From: Leptospira interrogans
GTDB taxonomy: Bacteria > Spirochaetota > Leptospiria > Leptospirales > Leptospiraceae
Assembly (NCBI RefSeq): GCF_900156205.1
Contig: NZ_FTNA01000001.1
Span: 124,001 to 188,000 of the forward strand
Reading direction: 5' to 3'
Length of the DNA: 64,000 nt
Positions 8,350 through 17,195 of the stretch are shown one piece after another (positions within the stretch are counted from its first letter, which is position 1; the number at the start of each line of letters is the position of its first letter). The position numbers were made by a program, and so were the translations under genes. Below the pieces are notes generated by a model, which searched no databases, had not been told where the DNA came from, and saw only the letters and a list, made by a program, of their open reading frames with translations.

Positions 8350-9843
8350 TTAACATTTTAAAAGGATACCTCGGACTAAATTCCATACTTCCAAAGGAAT
8401 AATTCCTAACCAAGAAATGTCTCTATATTCTTGTCCGTTTAAAAAAACTCTTTCGCTTTTTTCATAAGCGTAATTTAGAAGACGTTCGCTTATGGAAGAA
8501 TTTCTATGGATAACTAATTTTTCATAAATCTCTTCCGGTAAGATCTGATTTGGGAGAAACATCGAGAATTCAAATGGAAAATTTAGAACCTTTTCCATAT
8601 CGACGATTTTCAGTTCTAAGTATTTGTTATAGTTTTCTCCAGGGTTCTGAAAACCGTATTCTTCAAAACATATTGAATTTTTTAATTTCCCTATAATATA
8701 AAATTTTTCTAAAGTTTTAAAAAGGATTGCTCCACCTAATCTACCTATGTAGGCTAACGTTTTTTTTCCAGGCTCTAATTGTTTATGACTTTTTTTAGAA
8801 CTTTCTTTTTGTATTTTAGAAAGCAGGTCCAACGTTTTGATCGCTTTGATTGCCGAAGAATCTTGGGATTGGATCTTAGAAGAATCTGTATTTGTAATTG
8901 AGGCTGGACTTTTGGATAGTTCTTGATCGCTCACTATGGAAGTCGATTTCTTGATAAAAGCTCCTCGGATTTTAGTGACGTTCAAGTTTAAGGAAGTGTC
9001 TTCTAAATTTGTGTTACTTTTTAAATCTTCGATAGTACGAAGAGAGAATCCTTTTTTCTGTCCTTCTTTCAGACTTGCGTCTTCTAAAGAATATTTGTTT
9101 GTATAACCCCTAGGAGTTATCATAAAACCTTCATAGACAAAAGTGTTGCTGGAACCTACAATTACGGTAGTATTCATTCCAATTTCGTAATTTAAGAAAT
9201 TGTCTAGATCGGAAAGAAATACGTTTTGTTGTTTTCTATAAGCACTTTTTATAAGAGCAACCGGAGTATCTCCAGAACGATGTCGCTTAATAATTTTAGA
9301 AGCTTTTACAATCTGTCTTTGTCTTCGCCCAGAGGCGGGATTATAAAGAGTAATTACAAAATCCCCTTGCGCTGCACATTTTAAGCGATTTTCGATTACG
9401 GACCAGGGAGTTAAAAGATCGGAGAGAGAAATTCTTGCCGTATCATGAATAATAGGGGCTCCTATGAGAGAGGCGCAAGAACTATCGGCGGTTATACCAG
9501 GGATGATCTTGATTTCTGGAGATTCTTCTTTTTTCCATCCCATTTTTCTCAACACTTCAAAAACCAATCCGGCCATTCCATAAACGCCGGCGTCTCCAGA
9601 AGAGACCAAAGTGACAATTTTACCTTCTTTGGCTGTATTAACTGCTTCTTGTGCTCTATCTATTTCTTCTGTCATTCCGGTTTGAGTTACTTGTTTCCCA
9701 ACTAATTGGTGTTTAACGAGATTTATATAAGTAACGTAGCCGATTACAAGGTCAGCTTCTTGGATTGCATGGAAAGCGGCAGGTGTGATATGTTCGTCAT
9801 TACCCGGTCCAATTCCTACAATGTTCAACCTACCTTTTTTCAT
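8350..9843 (-). CDS. cobJ: precorrin-3B C17-methyltransferase CobJ/CbiH with long C-terminal extension
   Basis: A 497-residue protein, about twice the usual size. Residues 1 to about 250 are a CobJ/CbiH ring-contraction methyltransferase with VGIGPGNDEHITPAA, SSGDAGVYGMAGLV, IIPGITADSSCASLIGAP and LYNPASGRRQRQ. Residues about 255-350 are a Ser/Lys-rich, probably disordered linker. Residues about 350-497 look like a separate globular domain (LAYIGRLGGAILFKTLEKFYIIG and onward) that I do not recognise. Some CbiH proteins (CbiH60 of Bacillus megaterium) carry an Fe-S C-terminal extension, but no cysteine cluster is visible here. It overlaps cbiG by 4 bases. Enzyme identity is strong; the role of the extension is unknown. 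Confidence 0.92.
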   Translation of the reverse strand: MKKGRLNIVGIGPGNDEHITPAAFHAIQEADLVIGYVTYINLVKHQLVGKQVTQTGMTEEIDRAQEAVNTAKEGKIVTLVSSGDAGVYGMAGLVFEVLRKMGWKKEESPEIKIIPGITADSSCASLIGAPIIHDTARISLSDLLTPWSVIENRLKCAAQGDFVITLYNPASGRRQRQIVKASKIIKRHRSGDTPVALIKSAYRKQQNVFLSDLDNFLNYEIGMNTTVIVGSSNTFVYEGFMITPRGYTNKYSLEDASLKEGQKKGFSLRTIEDLKSNTNLEDTSLNLNVTKIRGAFIKKSTSIVSDQELSKSPASITNTDSSKIQSQDSSAIKAIKTLDLLSKIQKESSKKSHKQLEPGKKTLAYIGRLGGAILFKTLEKFYIIGKLKNSICFEEYGFQNPGENYNKYLELKIVDMEKVLNFPFEFSMFLPNQILPEEIYEKLVIHRNSSISERLLNYAYEKSERVFLNGQEYRDISWLGIIPLEVWNLVRGILLKC

Positions 9844-10997
9844 TTGTCTGCTTTTAAAACACTCCTGTGTAAATTTGGTCGTTTAGGGTGTGGAATACGG
9901 GAAACTGCAATTGTAAGATTTTTACCGTTAGGTTCCTCTTTGTATTTTTGTTTTGTAAGAAGAAGAGAATCTGCTCCAGAAGCAAGAAGGCTCGCGGCTT
10001 CGCTCACCGATTTTGTTCCTGTAAAACCTTTTACAATTTCGGAAGGGGATCTCACTTGAGAAACGCGATCTAATTCTTCTGGCGAAAAAAAGATCAATTC
10101 CCACCCATATTTTTGGGAAAGTTTTAGAAAGGCAGATTCTTCTTTTTTTAAATCGATAGTTGCAATTGCACGAACGCTTTGGATTGCAAATCCGTTTTCG
10201 TCTAATATTTTATAAATTCCGTTTTCTACGATCTCGAAAGGAATATTTCGATCACATCCTAAGCCTAAAATCAATGTTTTAGTATAATATAATACAGAAT
10301 TTTTATAATGTTCTTTATGTGTTTTGTGGACGTTACTTCTGTCAGTAGCGATCAAAAGAATTTCATAATCTTCCGGTTGCACATTATTTAAGGAAATCGA
10401 ATATTCTACTCCTTTAGGAAGGGGTTTATCCAAAGGCCACCAATTCGGTTCTCCAGTTTCTTGAATAAATAAGACCTTTGTTTCGTTGACCACGGCCGCA
10501 CAACCTTTAGTTATATTTCGATCCGGATTTTCCAGAATCCAACCGAATTCCCTACCTAAAATATCTACGGTTAAAGTTCCGGAAACATCGGAAGCGGTAG
10601 TAATCACAGGAATGTTATTTAATATTTCTGAAAGTTTTTCCGTAAAAAAATTTCCCCGTCCTACGTGACCAGATAAAACACAGATTGAAAACTTGGCTTT
10701 ATCATCAACACATAGAACAGCCGGATCTACTTTCTTATTTTCTAATAAAGGGGCGATCATACGAACTACGGCACCGACGCTGATGATAAAAATATGACAA
10801 TCGTACTCCCGAAAAGTTTCGCGCAACGTTTTATCCATAGGAAAAGAAAGCAGCTTGGAATTTGATGGAGCGTCTTGGATAAACTTAGCGGAGACAAAAA
10901 GATCTATGTCTTGCCAAATGGCTTGAATTTTTTTGGCGATTTCTAATCCGTGTTTTGTAATTACAAAAACGGAATATTGTTTTCTATTCCGTTTCAC
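9840..10997 (-). CDS. cbiG: cobalt-precorrin 5A hydrolase CbiG
   Basis: A 385-residue CbiG protein that opens the delta-lactone of cobalt-precorrin-5A, releasing acetaldehyde. The N-terminal and central region carries ISVGAVVRMIAPLL and SGHVGRGN. The C-terminal domain starts at LGLGCDRNIPFEIVENGI and continues with ATIDLKKEESAFLKL, both standard family blocks. CbiG belongs to the cobalt-early route, which agrees with cbiX and cbiD in the same operon. The start lies 14 bases inside the end of cobI and the stop overlaps cobJ by 4 bases. Confidence 0.93.
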   Translation of the reverse strand: MKRNRKQYSVFVITKHGLEIAKKIQAIWQDIDLFVSAKFIQDAPSNSKLLSFPMDKTLRETFREYDCHIFIISVGAVVRMIAPLLENKKVDPAVLCVDDKAKFSICVLSGHVGRGNFFTEKLSEILNNIPVITTASDVSGTLTVDILGREFGWILENPDRNITKGCAAVVNETKVLFIQETGEPNWWPLDKPLPKGVEYSISLNNVQPEDYEILLIATDRSNVHKTHKEHYKNSVLYYTKTLILGLGCDRNIPFEIVENGIYKILDENGFAIQSVRAIATIDLKKEESAFLKLSQKYGWELIFFSPEELDRVSQVRSPSEIVKGFTGTKSVSEAASLLASGADSLLLTKQKYKEEPNGKNLTIAVSRIPHPKRPNLHRSVLKADK

Positions 10998-11748
10998 AGT
11001 TTTGACCTCTCAATATGCCTTTTCGTTTTCGAATCGATAAAATAACTGTCGAAAAATAATCACAACTTTCATTTTGAATCGTTTCTAGATTTGTCACGAT
11101 CTTTTGTCTATCCGTAGTTGCATAGGAAACGTAACTCGCATTTTTAAGAATATTCAATTTTTTTAAAATTTGAACAAGTTTGGGAATGATCTGTCCCACT
11201 TTGGTAAGAACGATTGTATCGAAATGTTGTACAAGTTTGGGTAACTCTTCAATACCATAAGTTCCGGGAATTACACAAAAACGTTCTCTTCCATCTGCGA
11301 GAGGAGTTTGAAGAACGGCTGGAATTGCAGTAATAGATGAAACCGCTGGAATGATTTCTATCTCGATCCCGGGCCAACGGTCGTTTGATTCTTCTAAAAG
11401 ATAACTCCAAGAGCTGTAAACGGAAGGATCACCTTGAGTAATAAAGGCGACATTAAGTTTTTTTTCCAGACGTTTACCAATTTCTGTAAATGCTTTGTCC
11501 CAAGCAGGAACAAGAATATCCGGGTCCTTGGTCATTGGGAAATGAAGAAATAATTTTTCTTGGGAAGGATTTTCCTGAATAATAGGAGAACAAACTCTCC
11601 AAGCAAATGGTTTTAAGTGTTCACTAGTTTTAGGAATTGCTAATACGTTTACCGAATTTAAAATTTGAACGGCTCTTAGAGTAATCAAATCTGTAGCACC
11701 TGGGCCTACCCCTACTCCGTATAGTTTTCCGTATCGACTCAAGTTCAC
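10984..11748 (-). CDS. cobI: precorrin-2 C20-methyltransferase CobI/CbiL
   Basis: A 254-residue SAM-dependent methyltransferase acting on C20 of (cobalt-)factor II/precorrin-2. Diagnostic segments are YGVGVGPGATDLITLRAVQIL at the N terminus, FITQGDPSVYSSWSYLLEE and IIPAVSSITAIPAVLQTPLADG. Length and motif order fit CobI/CbiL rather than CobJ or CobM. It overlaps cobL by 4 bases (ATGA) and cbiG by 14 bases. Confidence 0.93.
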   Translation of the reverse strand: MNLSRYGKLYGVGVGPGATDLITLRAVQILNSVNVLAIPKTSEHLKPFAWRVCSPIIQENPSQEKLFLHFPMTKDPDILVPAWDKAFTEIGKRLEKKLNVAFITQGDPSVYSSWSYLLEESNDRWPGIEIEIIPAVSSITAIPAVLQTPLADGRERFCVIPGTYGIEELPKLVQHFDTIVLTKVGQIIPKLVQILKKLNILKNASYVSYATTDRQKIVTNLETIQNESCDYFSTVILSIRKRKGILRGQNCETE

Positions 11749-12980
11749 ATTTTCTCCGGTTTTTTAATCTTAAAAATGTGAATCGGATTGAGAGCTTCGT
11801 ACCGAAGATAATCCTTTAGGACTCGTCCTCTAGAAACGTTCAAAAGAGTTACTTCAGGTACAAGTTTTAATTTTTTAAAACTCTGATAGATTTGAGAAAC
11901 GTTGTCTATGGTTACTGCATTTATTACCAAACTTCCGAGAGGCGAAAGCTTATTTAATGATATTCTAATAATCTCATAAATATCTCCATTAGAACCACCT
12001 ACAAAGATACAGTCTGGATCTGGAAGTTTTTCTAGAACTTCTGGAGCTTTTCCTGAAATCACATGTACATTATCCGTCTTTTGGAGAAGAATGTTCTGTT
12101 TACAAATTTCAATTCCTTCAGGATCAATTTCAATTGCATAGGACTTGCCGTTTTTAGCGATCTGTGCGGCTTCGATGGCTATAGAACCAGAGCCTGCTCC
12201 AATGTCCCAGATTACACTATCTTCTCTGATATTTAAAAACGCGATGGAAAGAATTCGAACTTCTTTTTTAGTAATTAGCCCTTTTTTGGGAACTCGTTTT
12301 GAATAATTTTCTTCTGAAACGTTAGGCACAACTGTAGGTGGTTTCCAATTTACTGAGTTTCTAATGAGAACCAAAACGTTTAGAGGGTCAATTTCTTCTT
12401 CTTCGCTTAACGATTTTAAGTCGAATTTACGGATTCTTTCTTTTTCTCCTCCTAGATTTTCGCATACAAATGCAGTCCATTCAGATTCGTTGAAAGACAA
12501 TAGATAAGAAGCGATTTCTTTCGGGTGATTGATTTTGTCCGTGAACAATGCAACCTTATTAAGAAATTGTAATTTGGTAATCAGTCCTTTCGAAGATCTT
12601 CCGTGTAAGGATAAGACTTCGGCGTCGTCCCAAGGAATTCCAATTTTTGCAAACGCGTGTTGAACGGAACTGGGGGCTGGAATAAAATCTACGTATTCAG
12701 GACCTACTTTTTTACGAATTAAATTTCCGATTCCGAAAAACAAAGGATCTCCGGACGCAAGAACACATATTGTATGTTCCAAAGAAAGTTCCGCGATCCT
12801 TTTGATGGTTTGGGTCAAATCATCTTTGAATACTATTTTTTCTCCGGAGAATTGAGGAAAAAAATCTAAATGCCTTTTTCCGCCAGCGAGTATTTGAGCT
12901 TTTGCGACCGCATTGGCAGCGATACTTGATAGCCCTGGACAACCTTCATCGCCCATACCGACAACAGTAACCGCTTTCAT
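11745..12980 (-). CDS. cobL: precorrin-6Y C5,15-methyltransferase CobL (CbiE-CbiT fusion)
   Basis: A 411-residue bifunctional enzyme. Residues 1 to about 210 are the CbiE half, a tetrapyrrole methyltransferase with VVGMGDEGCPGLS, AGGKRHLDFFP and VLASGDPLFFGIGN. Residues about 230-400 are the CbiT half, a Rossmann methyltransferase with the SAM loop WDIGAGSGSIAIEAAQ and a decarboxylase/C15-methylation role (PDCIFVGGSNGDIYEI). The order E-T matches CobL-type fusions. ATGA-type overlaps occur at both ends, with cobH and with cobI. Confidence 0.94.
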   Translation of the reverse strand: MKAVTVVGMGDEGCPGLSSIAANAVAKAQILAGGKRHLDFFPQFSGEKIVFKDDLTQTIKRIAELSLEHTICVLASGDPLFFGIGNLIRKKVGPEYVDFIPAPSSVQHAFAKIGIPWDDAEVLSLHGRSSKGLITKLQFLNKVALFTDKINHPKEIASYLLSFNESEWTAFVCENLGGEKERIRKFDLKSLSEEEEIDPLNVLVLIRNSVNWKPPTVVPNVSEENYSKRVPKKGLITKKEVRILSIAFLNIREDSVIWDIGAGSGSIAIEAAQIAKNGKSYAIEIDPEGIEICKQNILLQKTDNVHVISGKAPEVLEKLPDPDCIFVGGSNGDIYEIIRISLNKLSPLGSLVINAVTIDNVSQIYQSFKKLKLVPEVTLLNVSRGRVLKDYLRYEALNPIHIFKIKKPEKM

Positions 12981-13648
12981 CTTTCTCCTCTTTTGGAAGA
13001 TAACAAGAGAAGTGCATGAAGGATTGCAACTGCGATTGTACTACCTCCCTTTCTACCCATAGTAAGGATATATGGAATTGAAGTTACATTATAATATTCT
13101 AATTTTAATATGCTTTCTTTGGATTCTTTTGCGGAAACAAAGCCCACCGGAACTCCCACAATAAGAGCTGGTTTGATTCCTTCTTGACGAATTAGTTTTT
13201 CGATTTCTAACAAAGCCGTTGGCGCGTTGCCGATGACTATTATAGATTCATTTAAAAGATTGAATGAATTTGCTTTTTGAATCGATTCGATTGCCCTCGT
13301 AGAATTTTTTCTCTTAGCGTTTTCAATTACGTCTTCGTCCGAGATGAAACAGTATGTTTTACAGCCGTAAACTTTAAGTCTTTCTGGATTTAGGCCGGAC
13401 AAAATCATCTGAACGTCACATACGATCGGACATCCCTTTTTTAACGCTTGGATTCCAGAATCGATCGCTTGTGGATGAATTTTAGTAATATCCTTGTAAT
13501 CAAAATCTGCGGTTGCGTGTATAATTCTTCGAACCACTTCCCATTCTTCTTGTGAAAAAGAATGAGGTCCGGCTTCTTCATCAATGATTGAAAAAGATTT
13601 GTTCTCAATATTTCTTCCTAAATTAGTTATTTGTCTCATATCATTCAT
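12977..13648 (-). CDS. cobH: precorrin-8X methylmutase CobH/CbiC
   Basis: A 223-residue methylmutase that moves the C11 methyl to C12 to give (hydrogeno/cobalt-)cobyrinic acid. RRIIHATADFDY near residue 40, HPQAIDSGIQALKKGCPIV, VGNAPTALLEI-like (IGNAPTALLEI) and IVGVPVGFVSAKESKE are the conserved blocks, and the active-site His is in IIHATADFDY. A glycine-rich GRKGGSTIAVAILHAL ends the domain. It overlaps cbiD and cobL by 4 bases each. Confidence 0.95.
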   Translation of the reverse strand: MNDMRQITNLGRNIENKSFSIIDEEAGPHSFSQEEWEVVRRIIHATADFDYKDITKIHPQAIDSGIQALKKGCPIVCDVQMILSGLNPERLKVYGCKTYCFISDEDVIENAKRKNSTRAIESIQKANSFNLLNESIIVIGNAPTALLEIEKLIRQEGIKPALIVGVPVGFVSAKESKESILKLEYYNVTSIPYILTMGRKGGSTIAVAILHALLLLSSKRGER

Positions 13649-14748
13649 AAATTTAAGCCAACGTTTGGAGAAAAATTTTCACACTTCCCTAAAAGTTTTC
13701 CGTCAAAATCCACCATATAACAAGAAATCATTATATTCGTTCCCGCGTGTTTGGAACATTTTTCGGCTACGATTTCGCAAATTTTAGTTGTGATTATTTT
13801 GTATCCAGATACTTTACAAATTTCTAATACATGTCTTGCGGTATTCGCATTTTGGATTTCGATCGCGATTTCTTCTGGAACTCCTATGGATCTAGCGATC
13901 GTGGACAACATTGTAGTATTTACCGAAGAACCACCCCTATGAGTCATCATCACGCCGTCTGCCATCTTAGATAGCTTACCAATCATTCCTACGATGATCG
14001 TGTGACGAATTGATTCCTTAACCGATGTTTTTATGCCGGTTCCGATAAAGTCTCCTACTTGAATGAAGGAAAGTTCATTCAAATTTGGTAATAGATCCAT
14101 TGCGAATTTTTCGGATTTACCACCTGTGGTAAGAACGATCGTATCGATACCATATTCTTTGGCCATCTGAATCGCTTGTATAACACTTGCTTTAAATGCA
14201 GCCGTAGAATAAGGTTTTACGATTCCCGTGGTTCCTAAAATGGAAATTCCACCTATCAAACCTAGGCGTTCATTCATGGTTTTTTTAGCCATTTCTTGAC
14301 CACCTGGAACACTTATTTCCACCTCAGCACCGTTAAACGAACTACCTTGTAGTTCTTCTAAAATCATCTCTTTGATATTTTTTCTGGGAATAGGATTGAT
14401 CGCAGATTGACCGATTTCAAGGCCAAGTCCTGCTTTAGTGACAACGGCAACACCGTCTCCACCTTTTAATTTGATTTCGTTTTCTTTTGTTAAGCGAACT
14501 CGTGCCGTGAGCTCAGCACCGTGTGTACAATCTGGATCATCACCTGCGTCTTTAACAACACTGCAGGTTGCAACTTCTCCTTCGAGTTGGCAACGTTTGA
14601 CAGTAAAAAGAACTTGTCTTTTGTTGGGAAGGGTCGTTTCGATTTCCAAAATAGGTTTTCCCTTTAATAAAAGTCTAGTCGCAGCCTTTGCCGCAGCAGC
14701 AGAACAAGCACCTGTAGTAAAACCCTCCTTTAGTTTTTTTCCGGTCAT
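13645..14748 (-). CDS. cbiD: cobalt-precorrin-5B C1-methyltransferase CbiD
   Basis: A 367-residue CbiD protein, the C1-methyltransferase of the cobalt-early pathway. The N terminus GFTTGACSAAAAKAA is the family hallmark, followed by VKDAGDDPDCTHGAEL, GLGLEIGQSAINPIPR, LTTGGKSEKFAMDLLP and GDFIGTGIKTSVKES. Its presence, with cbiG and cbiX, marks the early-cobalt route. It starts 3 bases after the flavoprotein gene ends and overlaps cobH by 4 bases. Confidence 0.95.
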   Translation of the reverse strand: MTGKKLKEGFTTGACSAAAAKAATRLLLKGKPILEIETTLPNKRQVLFTVKRCQLEGEVATCSVVKDAGDDPDCTHGAELTARVRLTKENEIKLKGGDGVAVVTKAGLGLEIGQSAINPIPRKNIKEMILEELQGSSFNGAEVEISVPGGQEMAKKTMNERLGLIGGISILGTTGIVKPYSTAAFKASVIQAIQMAKEYGIDTIVLTTGGKSEKFAMDLLPNLNELSFIQVGDFIGTGIKTSVKESIRHTIIVGMIGKLSKMADGVMMTHRGGSSVNTTMLSTIARSIGVPEEIAIEIQNANTARHVLEICKVSGYKIITTKICEIVAEKCSKHAGTNIMISCYMVDFDGKLLGKCENFSPNVGLNL

Positions 14749-14751
14749 AAC

Positions 14752-15501
14752 CTAAGGACTTGTGATCTCCGATTTTTTTGTGGAGTTAAAAAACGTTTCC
14801 ATACCTATGAATTTTTCATCCAATCCACTTTCTAAAAGAAAGTTTTGGGCGACTCGAATTAGTTTTCCATCTCCTGCTAAGAAGGCACTTTGAGGAAAAT
14901 CGAAGGTGATTAACTCTTCTTTAAGAGAACGAAGACATTCTTCGGTTCTATTTGGATGATTGATTCTAGAAACGGAAATCACATTCATAAAATGGAATTC
15001 TTTTGGGAGTCGTTTTAAAATTTCTTGGACAGAAATAGATTTATCCTTAAGAAAAAGATACCATAACACATAAGTGTCTTTGAGTTTATCTTTCCATCTC
15101 AAAGAATGAAGAATGGAATGGATAGCGGTGATTCCAATATCGGTAGCGATTAAAAGAATTTTTCCTTTTTTAGGCCAATTCGGATTTTCGAAAAATTTTC
15201 CCCAGGGACCAGAAAATTCTAACTCGCTACCAATTGCAAGATTTGGAATATGATTGGATATAAGTCCGCCCGTAACTGGCTGGATACAAATTTGAAATTC
15301 TTCTTGTTGTGCGTCCGAAGAAAAAATAGAGTAAGCTCGTTTGATTTCTTTTCCATCCTTTGTTTTAAGACCGGAGTTTAAGATTATATACTGGCCTCCT
15401 AAAAAGTTAAGAGGTCCATTTTTAGAAACGAAAGTGATGATCACAGAACCGTTCTTTTTACAAATGTTTTTGATTTCGGCTCTTTTAGAAAATTTTGTCA
15501 T
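14752..15501 (-). CDS. ferredoxin reductase-like FAD/NAD(P)-binding oxidoreductase
   Basis: A 249-residue flavoprotein of the ferredoxin-NADP reductase superfamily. The FAD-binding RAYSI motif lies at residues 55-59, then GSELEFSGPWGKF (a lid/phosphate-binding segment) and a nucleotide-binding ATDIGITAIHSIL at about 119-131. No iron-sulfur cysteines are seen, so it would need an electron partner or a diffusible substrate. Its place between the DUF3209-like gene and cbiD suggests a corrinoid redox step. Two candidates are reduction of Co(II) to Co(I) for CobO, or the precorrin-6A reduction normally done by CbiJ/CobK, which is missing from this operon. Both are inference. Confidence 0.7.
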   Translation of the reverse strand: MTKFSKRAEIKNICKKNGSVIITFVSKNGPLNFLGGQYIILNSGLKTKDGKEIKRAYSIFSSDAQQEEFQICIQPVTGGLISNHIPNLAIGSELEFSGPWGKFFENPNWPKKGKILLIATDIGITAIHSILHSLRWKDKLKDTYVLWYLFLKDKSISVQEILKRLPKEFHFMNVISVSRINHPNRTEECLRSLKEELITFDFPQSAFLAGDGKLIRVAQNFLLESGLDEKFIGMETFFNSTKKSEITSP

Positions 15502-15506
15502 ATTGG

Positions 15507-15878
15507 TTATGCTGGAAAAATTTCGTGGACGAAATCGTGTATTTCTTCCAAATCTCGAAAGAAATTTTGAAAGATAAAAACAGAATTTTTTAATTCGAAT
15601 TCTATCTTTTTTGTTAAGATTAAAAGAGACCGGTAATACGCCATTTTGGGATCGTCTTTTTTCATTTTAGAGATTTTTTCCTCTAAATCAGTTAAAGATA
15701 TTTCGTAAAATTTGATGAGTGATTCAAAATCTTTTGCTTCCGCCAAAGAACGAATTGGTCCAGGAGATTCTAACACAGTTCCGATTTCAGATTGTTCGTG
15801 TCGAATTGTGGTTTCATCTTTAATTCCAATTAAATTCATCATACCTAACCGCAAGGCGGCAATTTCGTGACATGCCAA
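15507..15878 (-). CDS. DUF3209-like small protein in cobalamin operon
   Basis: A 123-residue, mostly helical protein starting MACHEIAALRLGMMNLIGI, with PGPIRSLAEAKDF in the middle and a helical C-terminal half. I recall DUF3209 proteins with this N terminus encoded beside cobalamin genes, notably in haloarchaea, but the family name is from memory. The conserved Cys-His-Glu next to the initiator could bind a metal. It lies between the cobaltochelatase-ferredoxin gene (20 bases upstream) and the flavoprotein gene (5 bases downstream). A role in cobalt handling or redox is plausible but unproven. Confidence 0.6.
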   Translation of the reverse strand: MACHEIAALRLGMMNLIGIKDETTIRHEQSEIGTVLESPGPIRSLAEAKDFESLIKFYEISLTDLEEKISKMKKDDPKMAYYRSLLILTKKIEFELKNSVFIFQNFFRDLEEIHDFVHEIFPA

Positions 15879-15898
15879 TGTTTGTACTCCTCAAATTA

Positions 15899-17068
15899 CT
15901 ACATGATATTATCTACGAGTCTTGTAACTAACCGATCGTTAAATAAGTGTTCGTCGACTAACTCTTTCGCATCGTCTTCACTTACTCTTTGATACCAAAT
16001 TCCATCTGGATAAATTACAACGGTTGGACCTTCACCGCATCTACCTAAACAAGAACTTTTAGAAACTCTAAAATCGGATTGTCTTCCGTGTTTTCTAATA
16101 AAGGAACGGATTTTATGGATTAAAGAAATACTACCTTGATTTACGCAGTCTACGCTATCGCAAACGAAGATATGTTTTTTAAAATTTCGATGAGGAAATT
16201 CATGAGGGGCCGCCTGAGTATGAGTTTCTAAATGTCTCATACTCCAAAGAAGAGAGTTCAAACCTCCTACTTTGCTTTTGAGTCCAGGAATAGAAACTCG
16301 ATATTCACAGTTATCACAAGGTAAAGTTGCTGCACCAGAAAGCGCCTGTGAAATTCTTTCGTCAAGTATCGGATATAGAGTTGGATCTGGGCCAAAATGA
16401 GAAGCTGTTTCTATTTTAATCCAAGGATATTTTTCGGAAAATTCTTTAGCTATATGATAAATCTTTTTTATTAGTTTTCCATAAAATAGAAAATAGGGAA
16501 GGATTAAAATATGTTCCGGTCTTAATTTTATACACATTTCTAAACTTTCTTGTAAGAGAGGTTTTGTAATTCCGATAAAACTAGGTTTTACAAAAAGAAA
16601 AGAAGAAGACTCTTCAAAAAAACGAACCGCTTTGTAAAAATCTCCGTTGGAGTCAGCGTCAGAGGCACCTCTCCCTACTACGATCACACCGGTTTTTGAT
16701 TGAGTCCTATTTTGTTTAGAACGTATATGTAATAAATTTATGATATTTCTATGTATTCCTAGAGGCATTGCGGAAATAAATTGATGATTAATAAATTCCC
16801 TTTTTAAATCGGATAAAATTAAAGAGATGTCATTTTTAACGTGATTGGAAGCAAATAAAAACAAAGGAAATATCAAGATTTTATTATGTGTTTTTGAAAG
16901 CTCTCTGAGAGCGGTTTTAACATCAGATTTTGAAAGTTCTACATACGCGGTTTTAATTTCATACTCCGGATGAAGTTTGTGGTATCCTTGTACGAACTGC
17001 TCAAATTCTCTATCGTAAGAAGATTCTCTACTTCCGTGTCCTATGATAAGAATTCCAGGAATATTCAT
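15899..17068 (-). CDS. cbiX: sirohydrochlorin cobaltochelatase CbiX fused to 2Fe-2S ferredoxin domain
   Basis: A 389-residue first gene of the operon. The tandem chelatase halves have GHGSRESSYD (His11), SNHVKND (His77) and the second-half motif GRGASDADSNGD (132-143), as in long CbiX proteins. These insert Co2+ into sirohydrochlorin. Residues about 298-375 form a thioredoxin-fold [2Fe-2S] ferredoxin with Cys303, Cys308, Cys340 and Cys344 in the C-x4-C...C-x3-C pattern. An extra CDNC lies at 251-254. The fusion hints at redox control of, or electron transfer linked to, cobalt insertion. The leader to the riboswitch is about 220 bases; no strong Shine-Dalgarno precedes the ATG at 17068. Confidence 0.92.
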   Translation of the reverse strand: MNIPGILIIGHGSRESSYDREFEQFVQGYHKLHPEYEIKTAYVELSKSDVKTALRELSKTHNKILIFPLFLFASNHVKNDISLILSDLKREFINHQFISAMPLGIHRNIINLLHIRSKQNRTQSKTGVIVVGRGASDADSNGDFYKAVRFFEESSSFLFVKPSFIGITKPLLQESLEMCIKLRPEHILILPYFLFYGKLIKKIYHIAKEFSEKYPWIKIETASHFGPDPTLYPILDERISQALSGAATLPCDNCEYRVSIPGLKSKVGGLNSLLWSMRHLETHTQAAPHEFPHRNFKKHIFVCDSVDCVNQGSISLIHKIRSFIRKHGRQSDFRVSKSSCLGRCGEGPTVVIYPDGIWYQRVSEDDAKELVDEHLFNDRLVTRLVDNIM

Positions 17069-17195
17069 ATTTTATTATGCTTTATTTTGTTCTTTTCGAA
17101 AGTAGTAAAAATAAAATTTCGACAAGGTCATTTATTTGTATATGAACAGTATACATAAAATCTTCTCTTTTAAGACAAGAACGACTAACGTTTTA

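Noticed and set aside
14438..14755. 105-codon plus-strand open frame
   Set aside because: Antisense to cbiD, with no family features; a shadow of the real gene.
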